Source: Halosimplex salinum (GTDB taxonomy: Archaea > Halobacteriota > Halobacteria > Halobacteriales > Haloarculaceae). Taken from it: DNA of 64,000 nt. The notes under the pieces were generated by a model, which did no database searches, had not been told where the DNA came from, and was given only the letters and a program-made list of their open reading frames with translations. The stretch is taken from assembly GCF_003730195.1 (NCBI RefSeq), contig NZ_QWGG01000007.1:1-64000 (forward strand), in the 5' to 3' direction. Below, piece after piece: positions 53,549 through 62,803 of the stretch. The stretch's first letter is position 1. The number at the start of each line of letters is the position of its first letter. The position numbers and the translations under genes are program-made.

Positions 53549-54923
53549 CCACTCTCGATTCAGATATTCTCTGATCGTGGCCACAGTTGTGGGCTTATTT
53601 TCGAGCCCAGTCCGTGCTCAAAGCGATGGAGGGTCCAGTGGAGGGGGAGCACTCGGTGATACTATTGTTTGGGCGATACAGGAAGCACTCGAGCTAATAT
53701 TCGAACCGATAGAAGTCATCATCGAACGCCACGCGAACGACGTGATTGACATTATCGTTGGAACTCCCCACCCCGACCAGGTGTTCTCAGAGCCAACCAA
53801 CAATTCCTGGCCCGATATCTATGGATATTTTTGGGATGTAATTGTCCCACTCTCCCTGCTCTTGTGGGCACTTGCTGTTGGATTAGTCATATTCCTAGAA
53901 TCTACGAGTTACCTCTTTAGTAGTTACCACCGAACGAAGCTGAAACGACGAGCATTCGCGGGTCTTCTTGGAATCCTTTCGTGGTGGTGGATGGATGCGC
54001 TCGCTCGTCAATTTACTCAAGAGCTTTCACTCTTCCTTGCACCAGACCTTTCAGACATCGAGTTATTCCAGACACTTTCATTCGGCTCGCTCGGTGCAAT
54101 AGTGACCGCCATCACGCTCTCAGTCGACTTCTTCTTGTTCGTTCTCGTGATTCTGATCTACTTTATCAGGGAAATCATCCTGTATCTTTTCACCCTAATG
54201 ATGCCGATCCTGATCGCTCTGTGGATCCCGGGTGTCGGTCCACTCTCTCTTGTATCGAATTTTGTGAAGCGCTTAGCGGGTTTCTACGTGCCGTTTCTGT
54301 TCATGACTATTCCCGTCGTACTGCTGTTTCGGTTAGCCGAGATCTTGGGTGGAAATTTCGCAATTTCTCTATCAGGCATCGGCGCATGGCTTACTGCATT
54401 GGTTATCCCTATTGTCGCAGTCGTCTCCCCCTTCGTCCTCTTCTGGCAGGCTGGGTCGATCTTCTTCATGGCCCAGAGCGCGTCCCATCACGCGTCGACA
54501 CGGCGAGCGCGGTCACGACTAACTCGCACCCGTGACACCGGAGGCTCGGCTCTCCATCGCGGTCGGAATTTCGTCCGGGGTGCTCGCGGGCAGTCAGCGA
54601 TCAAGCCCGACGGGCAGGCAGTCTTCAACTCCGGCAGTTCCCGGGCACACGCCGCAGGGTCGCGACTCAACGACACGGGATCGCGCCTCCGTGGAACGCT
54701 CCGACGCTCTGCGAGCACAGGTGCCCGTGCAGACGGTGGCTCGACGGGCAGATCCGGCGACACCCGGTCCGACGATTCGACACCGCAGCAGTCATCGGAC
54801 GGATCCACCGGGAGCCGTGATCAGCAGTTCGACGCCCTGCGCGACCCGGCACGGACTGGGGACCAGTCGACCGACGACCGAGAGCGGAGCACGATCGACG
54901 ACGAGCCGCGATACATTCGCTAA
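53541..54923 (+). CDS. Polytopic membrane protein, VirB6/TrbL-like
   Basis: About 460 residues from the ATG at 53541 (GTG 53535 also in frame). A signal-like N-terminus is followed by about six or seven hydrophobic segments (residues ~85-315) and a long hydrophilic Ser/Arg/Asp tail (~315-460). This is the layout of VirB6/TrbL channel proteins. The membrane part has AT-rich codons, and the tail from about 54480 switches to the GC-rich use of the downstream genes, which suggests a recombination joint inside the gene. Confidence 0.75.
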   Translation: MNSHSRFRYSLIVATVVGLFSSPVRAQSDGGSSGGGALGDTIVWAIQEALELIFEPIEVIIERHANDVIDIIVGTPHPDQVFSEPTNNSWPDIYGYFWDVIVPLSLLLWALAVGLVIFLESTSYLFSSYHRTKLKRRAFAGLLGILSWWWMDALARQFTQELSLFLAPDLSDIELFQTLSFGSLGAIVTAITLSVDFFLFVLVILIYFIREIILYLFTLMMPILIALWIPGVGPLSLVSNFVKRLAGFYVPFLFMTIPVVLLFRLAEILGGNFAISLSGIGAWLTALVIPIVAVVSPFVLFWQAGSIFFMAQSASHHASTRRARSRLTRTRDTGGSALHRGRNFVRGARGQSAIKPDGQAVFNSGSSRAHAAGSRLNDTGSRLRGTLRRSASTGARADGGSTGRSGDTRSDDSTPQQSSDGSTGSRDQQFDALRDPARTGDQSTDDRERSTIDDEPRYIR

Positions 54924-54925
54924 CG

Positions 54926-55942
54926 ATGCAGGACCGAAACCCCGCGAAACGGATCCCGAAGTCGCTCGGCACAGGCACGAAACTGCTTGGGAGTTACACG
55001 ATGACCGACCTCGCCGTCGCGCTGTTCCCCGGCGTGGTGGTCGTCCTCTGCTTCCAGGTACTCCTCCCGTCGAACGCGACTGTCCGCGGCTATCACCTCG
55101 ACTCGCTCACGCTCCCGGTGGCGGGTGTGATGATCGGCCTCGGGGCGCTGTTCGTGTATCTCACGCCCGCGTACACGAGCAGTGCCGACTGGGTCACGTC
55201 GATGCTGACCTTCCACAGCCGCTCGGAGAACATCGACCACGAGGCGGCCAAGGAGTACACGCAGATCGAGCGGGTGTATCCCGACCGCGGTGCTATCGAG
55301 AGAACCGACGGCGCGTATTTCGGTCTGGTGCAGGTGATCCCACCAACGATGGCGCTCGCGACCGACGCAGAGTGGGCGACCAAGGCCGAATCCTTCCAGG
55401 ACTTCCTCAACACGACCGTCGAGTTCCCGATCCAGATCTACTCGACGACCCAGCCATTTCCCGTGGAGGAACATCTCGGCCGATACGAATCACGTCTCGA
55501 CGACCCCGACGTCGAGTCGAACCCGCAACTGGAGGCGCTCATCGAGCAGTACATCGACTGGTACGAGGCAGAACTCGACGAGCGGCGGATGACCATCCGC
55601 GACCACTACGTCGTCGTTCCAGTGGCGCCCACGGAGGTGCGATTCGACGAGGCGAGTCTCGCACAGAAAGTCGCAGCGCTCCCCGTCCTCGGGCTGTTCG
55701 TTCGCGAACTGTACGCGCCGCGTGCGGCGGTCGAGCGAGAGGCACTGCTCGACGAACTCGACGACCGACTCGACCGCGTTCGGGCCGGCCTGCGGTCGAT
55801 CGAGGGGTGTACCGCCCACCGCGTCGACGCGACGGAGGCGACGGCCATCGTCGGCGAGTACTGGAGCGACGAGTCCATGGAGTACGGACAGCTGGACCAG
55901 GTGCTTCGCACCCGCGGGATCGTCGGAGGGCCCGGCCGATGA
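54926..55942 (+). CDS. Membrane-anchored component upstream of VirB4
   Basis: A 338-residue protein with two hydrophobic segments near the N-terminus (about 28-48 and 58-82), then a ~250-residue cytoplasmic domain of alternating strands and helices. It corresponds in place and layout to VirB3/PrgI-type partners that lie next to VirB4. It overlaps the VirB4 gene by 4 nt. Family not certain. Confidence 0.7.
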   Translation: MQDRNPAKRIPKSLGTGTKLLGSYTMTDLAVALFPGVVVVLCFQVLLPSNATVRGYHLDSLTLPVAGVMIGLGALFVYLTPAYTSSADWVTSMLTFHSRSENIDHEAAKEYTQIERVYPDRGAIERTDGAYFGLVQVIPPTMALATDAEWATKAESFQDFLNTTVEFPIQIYSTTQPFPVEEHLGRYESRLDDPDVESNPQLEALIEQYIDWYEAELDERRMTIRDHYVVVPVAPTEVRFDEASLAQKVAALPVLGLFVRELYAPRAAVEREALLDELDDRLDRVRAGLRSIEGCTAHRVDATEATAIVGEYWSDESMEYGQLDQVLRTRGIVGGPGR

Positions 55943-57933
55943 TCGAGACCATCCTGTCGGTCATCCCGACTCGCGAGTCCGACTCCGAGTCTACCGACGA
56001 GTCAGCTACCGAGGAATCCGAATCAACTGACGCTCCCGAAGACGATCAACCGAGTGGAGGGCCCAGAGACGGCGTCTCGGTCGACTACAACGGATCGGAC
56101 GGGGCCATCCCGGAAGTCCCGGAGATTCACAAGACGGTCGTCACGCCCTCGAGCATCGAGCGGACCCCCAGCGCCGTCAGAACAGGGGAAAAGTGGGCGC
56201 GGACGCTGTGGGTCGGGGAGTACCCGGACACGCCGATGGATGGCTTCTTCGAGACGCTGTACTCGACGGCCGAGACGCGGCGGACGGACATCAGTCTCCA
56301 CATCACGCCGCGGGATACGAATGCAACGCTCGACACGCTCGAAAACAAGATCGAGGATCTCGAGGCCGACCGCGAGTATCTCGACGAGAAACGACGAGCC
56401 GGTGCCCGTGGTGTCGAGAAGGACCTGCAGGACTATCAGGCACTCTACGACGCACTGCGGAACACGTCGATGACGGCGTTCGACGTGTCGATGTATCTCG
56501 CCGTGCAGGGCGACTCGCTGGACGACCTGAACACTGGCGGCGTCACGAGCACCGCTCGCCAGTCGCCGACGAATCTGACGCCCGTAACGCCGCGGTGGAC
56601 ACAGCTCGACTCGTTCGTGTCGGCGAGCCCGGTCGGCGTCGACAAGCTGAACGAGTCGATGGATACGACGACGCCGATGCTCGCCGGCGCGGTGGGTGCG
56701 ATGTTTCCGTTCGTCGCTGGCGCGTTCGCCGAGCCCGGGATCGAGTACGGTACTTACGCACTCAACGAGAGCCCGCTCATCCTCGACCGGTTCGAGCGCG
56801 AGACCGGCTACTGCTCGATGGTCATCGGCCAGCTCGGCGCCGGGAAGTCCTTCTCGACGAAACTCCAGTTACTCCGGCGGGCGATGTACGACCAGGATAC
56901 GGTCGTCATCATGCTCGACCCGCTAGAGGGGTTCGCAGGCGTGAATCAGGCGCTCGGTGGTGAGCGCGTCACCGTCGGCGGGACGCGCGGCCTCAACCCA
57001 CTCGAGATCCGTGCAACCCCCGAAAAAGTGCTGCAGAACGTCCCCGACCTTGACCCGTGGTCCGAGCAGATCTCGTGGGTGCTCACGTTCTTCGAGACGT
57101 TCTTCACCCACGTCGCGGCGAACCCGCTCGAGAGCCGAAAGCAGACGCTTCGCCGGGCGATACAGGAGGCGTACGAACGGCAGGGTATCACGCATGACCC
57201 ATCGACGCACGACCGGGACTCGCCGACGATCCGTGACGTGATCGCCGTGCTCGAAGATATGCTGGACGCCCCCGAAGCGTTCGGCTACGCGACCGAGGGC
57301 GAACAGGAGAAAGTCGAGCACGACGCCCAGACACTCCTGACGGACCTTCGGCCATCGTTCCGCGAGGGCGGCGAACTCTCGAATCTCGCCCGGCGGACGG
57401 CGTTCGACCTCGACTCCGCAGTACTGTATCTGGACCTGCACCAGGAGGAAGGCGCAACCGGCCGCTCGGAAACGAGTCTGATGATGCAGGTGCTGTTCAA
57501 CGCCGTCTACGAGCGCGCCAAGGGGACCGATAAGCGGGTTATCTTCGCCATCGACGAGGCGCATTATCTGATGAACGACGCGACGTCGCTGGAGTTCCTC
57601 GAAACGGCCGTGCGCCACAGTCGGCACTACGATCTGTCCCTGCACTTCATCACGCAGACTGGCGGGGAGTTCGCGCTGACACCGGAAGCACGGACCATCG
57701 CGAATCTCTGTTCGATCACGCTCATTCACCGCGTGCAGGAGGAGGCCGAGAAACTGTCAGAGTGGTTCGGGCTGAGCGAGCGCGAAGTGAACTGGATCCG
57801 GACGGCCAAAGCCGGCAACGACGAGGACGGCTTCTCGGAAGCGCTGCTGGGAATCGACGAAGAGGGGTGGTTCCCACTGCGGGTTCGAGCGAGTGAGTTT
57901 GAAGTGGAGCAGATTGATTCGCCAAAGAAGTGA
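55939..57933 (+). CDS. VirB4-type conjugation ATPase
   Basis: A 664-residue protein starting at ATG 55939; a much longer frame upstream lies across the previous two genes and is not real. After an acidic N-terminus (~1-50), Walker A GQLGAGKS lies near 296-303 and Walker B VIFAIDEAHYL near 535, with DLSLHFITQTGGEF after it, as in VirB4/TraC/HerA-FtsK motors. It powers transfer apparatus assembly or substrate movement. No relaxase or VirD4 coupling protein is in the window. Confidence 0.85.
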   Translation: MIETILSVIPTRESDSESTDESATEESESTDAPEDDQPSGGPRDGVSVDYNGSDGAIPEVPEIHKTVVTPSSIERTPSAVRTGEKWARTLWVGEYPDTPMDGFFETLYSTAETRRTDISLHITPRDTNATLDTLENKIEDLEADREYLDEKRRAGARGVEKDLQDYQALYDALRNTSMTAFDVSMYLAVQGDSLDDLNTGGVTSTARQSPTNLTPVTPRWTQLDSFVSASPVGVDKLNESMDTTTPMLAGAVGAMFPFVAGAFAEPGIEYGTYALNESPLILDRFERETGYCSMVIGQLGAGKSFSTKLQLLRRAMYDQDTVVIMLDPLEGFAGVNQALGGERVTVGGTRGLNPLEIRATPEKVLQNVPDLDPWSEQISWVLTFFETFFTHVAANPLESRKQTLRRAIQEAYERQGITHDPSTHDRDSPTIRDVIAVLEDMLDAPEAFGYATEGEQEKVEHDAQTLLTDLRPSFREGGELSNLARRTAFDLDSAVLYLDLHQEEGATGRSETSLMMQVLFNAVYERAKGTDKRVIFAIDEAHYLMNDATSLEFLETAVRHSRHYDLSLHFITQTGGEFALTPEARTIANLCSITLIHRVQEEAEKLSEWFGLSEREVNWIRTAKAGNDEDGFSEALLGIDEEGWFPLRVRASEFEVEQIDSPKK

Positions 57934-58045
57934 ACCAGTTACGTATCACGCTAAGACACTCGTAAAATCGCCGTCACGAGGGTACATTCACCGCAAAAAC
58001 CCGCCAAGGGGTCTTTACCCCTGGCGTCAAAATCGGAGTGCAAAG

Positions 58046-59464
58046 ATGGTCGGTCAACACCGTGGTAGAATCCTTCTTGTCGTCGTCGCTCTCTTTATGG
58101 CAGGCTGTACGGGGATGGTCCCTTCGGATATGTCTTCAGGGGGCTCGCCGTCGACACAGACAGGAACGCCTGATTCGACTGCAGTAGCTCCGAACGGCTC
58201 TGTCGAAGTTCACTTCATCAACGTCGGGCAGTCTGTCAGTACACTCGTCGTTGGCCCAACTGGTGAGACGATGCTCGTGGATACCGGGCATTACAACGAC
58301 GACGGGAAGCACGTTCTTCAGTATCTCCAGCGCCACGATATCGAACGCATCGACCACCTGGTCGTCTCACACAACGACGCTGACCACATCGGTGGCAACG
58401 CCGCGGTCATCAACTACTACGAGACCGAGGCTGACGGTATCGGCGCAATCTACGACCCCGGGATCGCGGCGAGCACACAGACATACGAACAGTATCTCGA
58501 CGCTGTGGAGGAACACGACGTGACGCTCTACGAAACGCGTGAGGGCGACGCGATCCAGTTTGAGGGTGTCGAGACTCAGGTACTCGGCCCACCTGAACCG
58601 TACATCGAGAACGAAGGCCGGAACGAGAACAGTCTCGTGCTCAAACTCACGCACGGTGAGACGAGCTTCCTCCTCACCGGTGATGCAGAGGACGATCAGG
58701 AGGCGTCTCTCGTCGAGGAGTACGGCGACCAACTACAATCGACCGTGCTGAAAGCTGGCCATCACGGGTCAGCGAGTTCGTCGAGCGAGGTATTGCTCGA
58801 TGCAGTCCAGCCGAAGGCTGTCATTGTCTCCAGCGCCTACGACTCACAGTATGGACATCCAGCAACGGAGGTCCTGCAACGCCTGGCCGACCGATCACTC
58901 CCCACGTACTGGACGGCAACCCACGGCGATATCGTGCTCGTCAGCGATGGTCGGAGCATATCCGTTCAAACGCAACAGGACGCACCGACTGCTCCACTCG
59001 AACTCCGTTCTGGAGAGTCGATCGAACCGGGTACGAGTGGTGCCGTGACCGAACGTGCCCGTCTCGGCGGTGACCCAGCCGCAACTCAGACCACGACTGC
59101 CGTGGCCGACGGCGGGACGCCAGTTCAGGGTGGGGAATTGAGTCTCACCGATATCAACGCAGACGCCGACGGTGACGATCGAGAGAATCTCAACGACGAG
59201 TACCTCGTGTTTCAGAACAACGGTAGCGAGCCCCTCGACCTCTCGGGCTGGACTGTCGAGGACGAGGCCGGGAAGCGCTACGTCTTCCCAAACGACTACA
59301 TGCTCGACGCCGGTGCCACCGTCACGCTTCATACAGGCAGTGGGAGTGACTCTGAGCACGACCTCTACTGGGGAGCTGAATCGCCGGTCTGGAACAATGC
59401 CGGTGACACGGTGATCGTACACAACAGTGAGGGAGAACGGGTGCTTAGGAGGACGTATTCATGA
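58046..59464 (+). CDS. Extracellular metallo-beta-lactamase (ComEC-C-like) lipoprotein with lamin-tail domain
   Basis: A 472-residue protein from the ATG at 58046. Signal and lipobox (LLVVVALFMAGC) anchor it outside the cell. The MBL domain (~50-310) has SHNDADHIGG and GHHGS, as in ComEC C-terminal nuclease domains. Residues ~365-472 form a lamin-tail domain (SLTDINADADGDD...LDLSGWTVEDEAGKRYVFP), often seen on secreted nucleases. Probably a DNA- or nucleotide-degrading surface enzyme. It overlaps the DUF3006 gene by 4 nt. Confidence 0.87.
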   Translation: MVGQHRGRILLVVVALFMAGCTGMVPSDMSSGGSPSTQTGTPDSTAVAPNGSVEVHFINVGQSVSTLVVGPTGETMLVDTGHYNDDGKHVLQYLQRHDIERIDHLVVSHNDADHIGGNAAVINYYETEADGIGAIYDPGIAASTQTYEQYLDAVEEHDVTLYETREGDAIQFEGVETQVLGPPEPYIENEGRNENSLVLKLTHGETSFLLTGDAEDDQEASLVEEYGDQLQSTVLKAGHHGSASSSSEVLLDAVQPKAVIVSSAYDSQYGHPATEVLQRLADRSLPTYWTATHGDIVLVSDGRSISVQTQQDAPTAPLELRSGESIEPGTSGAVTERARLGGDPAATQTTTAVADGGTPVQGGELSLTDINADADGDDRENLNDEYLVFQNNGSEPLDLSGWTVEDEAGKRYVFPNDYMLDAGATVTLHTGSGSDSEHDLYWGAESPVWNNAGDTVIVHNSEGERVLRRTYS

Positions 59465-59757
59465 GTGATCTTGAGAGCCTCGAAGACGGGCCCTACACTG
59501 CGGTCATCGATTCGGTCGAGGATGGCTTTGCGACCGTCTTTTTCGAGCGAGACGGCGAAGAGGTAGGGAACGCAGTGTTCGACTCGTCGAAGTTGCCCGA
59601 AGACGCGCTCCACGCCGATGCCATCCTCTCGGTTGTCATCGAAGACGGTGCCCTGGCTTCGGCCGACTACGAGCCTGATCGGACCGAATCACGGAAGGCC
59701 GCAGCACAAGACCGATTCGACCGGTTGTCGAGTCGTCCCCCGTCGGACGAAGAGTAA
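59461..59757 (+). CDS. DUF3006 family protein
   Basis: A 98-residue protein with the DUF3006 pattern (YTAVIDSVEDGFATVFFERDGEEV). DUF3006 genes are often paired with ComEC-like MBL genes in bacteria and haloarchaea, as here (ATGA overlap). Small beta-barrel fold; role unknown. Confidence 0.83.
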   Translation: MSDLESLEDGPYTAVIDSVEDGFATVFFERDGEEVGNAVFDSSKLPEDALHADAILSVVIEDGALASADYEPDRTESRKAAAQDRFDRLSSRPPSDEE

Positions 59758-60206
59758 CCGGCACCTCGAAGATACGGCTTCTCACTTCCCCTGAGCGCTC
59801 AACATGGGCCTTCTATTGTTGCAGTGTTGAATGAACTACCAACACGTAGATCGGAGGTATTCGATAGCGACAAGCCTGCACCGTGCGATTGAATGTCCAT
59901 ATCCAACTCCGGTTTAGGTGTCCATTCTCGGCCCACAAAATCAGGGTCAATCCAGTCTCTAGAATCACTGGGACAAGCGATTTCTGCCAGAGATCAGCAA
60001 GAGATTCGCCTTTCCACACTCCCCGCACGTAACTACTCACGATGAGCTGGGGCTGGCGAAGGTTCAAGTAATAGAGCGGGGCCAACCGGACCCGGAGCGG
60101 TGATCTACATCACAGAATCGCGACCACGGTTGGTTTTTTTCGCGCCGGCGATGGGTGCCGGCGCTCCCGCGAGGGAGTCCGTAACTCCTGACAGAGATGT
60201 CTATCA
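59758..60206. other. Intergenic stretch with tandem hairpins
   Basis: About 450 bp. No convincing gene, though a 90-residue minus-strand frame (59813-60085) exists without family or motif. Near the end lie a poly-T (60133-60140), a perfect 8-bp inverted repeat GCGCCGGC/GCCGGCGC (60142-60149 and 60157-60164), and a second hairpin CTCCC/GGGAG (60164-60177). This resembles in design, but not in sequence, the shared leader elements. Confidence 0.5.
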
Positions 60207-60368
60207 ATGAGACAAGTCAATCGCTACGAGACAGATCCAGATACAGAGTCGAACTCAGCACCCTCGATACGCGGGTTCACTGTCGCTCACTTCCTGTGTA
60301 CTGACTGGAACTCCCGGTCCCGGCTCCAATCCTTCCTCAACGAGTCAGTCGCGGGTGAGTGCCGATGA
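60207..60368 (+). CDS. Small protein at head of recombinase cassette
   Basis: A 53-residue ORF from the ATG at 60207. Its stop overlaps the next ATG (ATGA at 60365-60368), and that coupling is the main reason to accept it. The protein is polar with a central FTVAHFLCTDWNSRSRLQSFL helix. No family. Its place before two recombinase-type genes suggests a regulator or accessory factor. Confidence 0.5.
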   Translation: MRQVNRYETDPDTESNSAPSIRGFTVAHFLCTDWNSRSRLQSFLNESVAGECR

Positions 60369-60847
60369 GTCGGGGAAGCAAATCGACCGATCCGAGGGAT
60401 CGCATGGGTATCTACAAACGCCTCTCAGCGGTGCCGGATCATCTGCGACTTCGGGAACACGCTGACGCATACGCTGGCCGGGACGTGTGGTCGACGTTCC
60501 TCTCGGAGTACCTCTTTCAGCGGTTCGACTCGGACCGTTTCAAGGAGGACGCTCGGCGGGCTGGACGGTACTGGAAAGAGCACATGGCTGAGCGTGGTCG
60601 CCATCATGCACTTGCCACGCCTGCCGATGTGGAAGCGTGGATGGTTGCCCTCACGAACCGGATGCAACTCGAGACGGCCTACAACCAGTACTGGGTCCGT
60701 GTCGAACGGTTCTACTGGTGGCTTCAGCGGCACACGGACCACCCACACGCCTATCATCCGGTGCTGATGGCAGCCGCCAGCGGGGGTGTGGCTGGCGACG
60801 TCTGGGAGGAGAAACTCTCTCGCCGTCACGGGAGGGGAAACCGATGA
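60365..60847 (+). CDS. Stand-alone recombinase core-binding (SAM-like) protein
   Basis: A 160-residue protein with the helical pattern of the N-terminal SAM-like domain of tyrosine recombinases (WSTFLSEYLFQRFDSDRFKEDARRAGRYWKEHMAERGRHHALATPADVEAWM...YNQYWVRVERFYWWL) and no catalytic domain. It overlaps the full recombinase gene by 4 nt. Either a DNA-binding helper of that recombinase or a domain split off as a separate gene. Confidence 0.75.
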   Translation: MSRGSKSTDPRDRMGIYKRLSAVPDHLRLREHADAYAGRDVWSTFLSEYLFQRFDSDRFKEDARRAGRYWKEHMAERGRHHALATPADVEAWMVALTNRMQLETAYNQYWVRVERFYWWLQRHTDHPHAYHPVLMAAASGGVAGDVWEEKLSRRHGRGNR

Positions 60848-61962
60848 GTGACGGGCTCGGTCCAGAGACCACAGCTGACGACCAGCGTGCGGAACTGGCG
60901 GCTGCGTTCGACCAGGAGCTGGACCCTCTGGCCGAGTATGAGGTTACCTTCAGACAGACCGATGCCGACGCCTTTGGGCTGTTCACTACTGAGGTGCTCG
61001 CCAGTCGGAACATCACCCAGCGGACGCATGACGGATACGACCGCGTGTTTCGCCAGTGGCGTGCGTTCATGGCCAAACAAGACCGACATCCGGCCTGTCC
61101 GAACGAGGAGCATGTCAAAGCGTTCGCTCACCACGAACTCGACACCAAGGACAACCACCCGGACACGGTCAAGGAGAAACTCCGAAAACTGAACGACCTC
61201 TATCGTTACTGGCAAGACGACCCGTCGTTCCCTCATCCGCAGGACTACAATCCGATCGCGCTCGCCAGGGCCAAGATCACGTTCGCCGATGCGGAGCGCA
61301 AGGAGCCTCCGCAGATTCCGATCCCCGAGATTCGTGACGTACTGGAATCAGTCACCGTCCTCCGTGACTGGGCTATCATCGTACTCCAACTCAAACTGGG
61401 GCTCCGCGCGACGGAAGTCTGTAACCTGCAGTTGGCAGATATCGCTCTCGACCATTCGGATCTCACCGAGCATTATCCGGAACTCGGATCGAACCCGTAC
61501 TTGGCAGACCACGAGAACACGATCTTCATCCCACACGATCGAGACGGGAACAAATCTCCACGCCCCCGCCTCCTCCCACTTGATGCCGATCTCAGATCCG
61601 TACTCCGTCGCTACTTGCTAATCCGCCCGGACACTGGTGGGCCACACGTATTTCTCTCGCAATCACGTCACGAACCCCTCCAGAAAGAGGACGTCAACAC
61701 GGTCTGGAAGGATGCGTTCCACCCTGCATACGCCGAGACAGAACACCATCGTGCAGTTACGAGCCATTACGGCCGTCACTACTTCACGACGTACTGGCGA
61801 GTGCAGCAGGATCTGAACCGCGAACTAATCAGGTACATGCGAGGGGACGCGGCCGGAGCCGTATCGATACAGGAACGCGGCGGTATCGACGAGTACATCC
61901 ACACCTACTACGAGGACATCGCGGAGATCTACCGCGAGCGGATGTTCACTGTAACTGTGTGA
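60844..61962 (+). CDS. Tyrosine recombinase
   Basis: A 372-residue recombinase from the ATG at 60844. SAM-like domain at about 45-150. Catalytic residues visible: Arg in KLGLRATEVCNL, His-x-x-Arg in SHYGRHYF, and a Tyr-rich C-terminal DEYIHTYYEDI. Last gene of a three-gene overlapping cassette. Similar cassettes in haloarchaea sit on plasmids and islands. No att site visible. Confidence 0.85.
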   Translation: MSDGLGPETTADDQRAELAAAFDQELDPLAEYEVTFRQTDADAFGLFTTEVLASRNITQRTHDGYDRVFRQWRAFMAKQDRHPACPNEEHVKAFAHHELDTKDNHPDTVKEKLRKLNDLYRYWQDDPSFPHPQDYNPIALARAKITFADAERKEPPQIPIPEIRDVLESVTVLRDWAIIVLQLKLGLRATEVCNLQLADIALDHSDLTEHYPELGSNPYLADHENTIFIPHDRDGNKSPRPRLLPLDADLRSVLRRYLLIRPDTGGPHVFLSQSRHEPLQKEDVNTVWKDAFHPAYAETEHHRAVTSHYGRHYFTTYWRVQQDLNRELIRYMRGDAAGAVSIQERGGIDEYIHTYYEDIAEIYRERMFTVTV

Positions 61963-62024
61963 GGGGCGCCGATTCGCCAATCCAGTATGTCCTAGTTGGG
62001 TGAACTCCGGCCAGTGGCGGTGGT

Positions 62025-62270
62025 TTACACCTCCGCGAAGGTCTCGAAGCTCTCTGGCGTGTTGATCTCCGCGATGAGCTCCACGTCCGGGTTGAGGTAG
62101 TTGGTCTGAGTCATCAGGTCGGCCATCGTCACCCGCTTGTACTCGTCCGGGCGCTCGCGTGTGGTGAGTGAGACGCCGGTCTGTGGGAGAGCCACAGCTC
62201 TCGGGACCCCTCGTCGGTGCTCACCAGTCGGTCGCGGAAGCCGACGAACGGCATGTGGGCGTTCCACATT
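62025..62270 (-). pseudogene. 3' remnant of a lost gene
   Basis: The minus strand encodes a protein tail ending in ADLMTQTNYLNPDVELIAEINTPESFETFAEV. A frameshift near 62190 separates it from an upstream piece (HMPFVGFRDRLVSTDEGSRELWLSH), and similarity to coding sequence ends near 62280 where AT-rich DNA begins. GC-rich codon use shows it was a normal haloarchaeal gene. The family is not recognised. It marks a junction with the AT-rich segment. Confidence 0.55.
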
Positions 62271-62280
62271 CAGAAACTAC

Positions 62281-62803
62281 TAGTAGACACTCTTGTGTCG
62301 AAAACCGCTAATTCTGAGCCAAAGGATGGTCTGCGGTCGGCATCTACACTGTGTCTGGTTTGCGATCTCACGGACGACAGCCTCATTGACTCAAGTACTT
62401 ACAGATATATACACAAACCAGATGATGATGTAGATAATAGTCAGAAGATCTGCTATTATACTAATCACCTTCTCTCTATTTTCATCCATACCTAGTCTTG
62501 AAATCGGAGAGAATAGACAAATAGGACCCTCACAGATTATCCCAATGTCTAGGTTTCACAGACGATGTTAGAACCCACAGATGACTATAGTGAAAAAATC
62601 CATCTGTAGGCACTGTCTCCTGTAGGTGTTTAAGAAGCAAACAGGTTGCAGTGAAGGGTGTCTATGACACTCGGATGCCTGGTCAGAGAGAATGTGCGGG
62701 TAGACATCAAGATGTTTGAGAGGGGAACAAGCCCACACCGACACCCATACGCTGTTTCGCGGTTCGACTTTACTTTATGAAGTTGTTAGTGTGTGAAATA
62801 TCG
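62281..62803. other. AT-rich non-coding stretch
   Basis: About 520 bp of distinctly AT-rich DNA with no credible gene. It marks the change from the GC-rich conjugation/recombinase part to the AT-rich GlmS-like gene. Confidence 0.55.

Noticed and set aside
54532-55938. A 1133-residue frame beginning at 54532 and running into VirB4
   Set aside because: The first ~469 residues lie out of frame across two convincing genes and are Arg/Pro/Thr-rich; the VirB4 start at 55939 overlaps the previous stop as expected.
59813-60085. A 90-residue minus-strand frame
   Set aside because: No family, no good start context and no partner gene; kept only as a note in the intergenic entry.
60040-60090. A GGTTCAAG-containing stretch as a tRNA T-arm
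   Set aside because: No acceptor stem, anticodon arm or D-arm can be formed around it.
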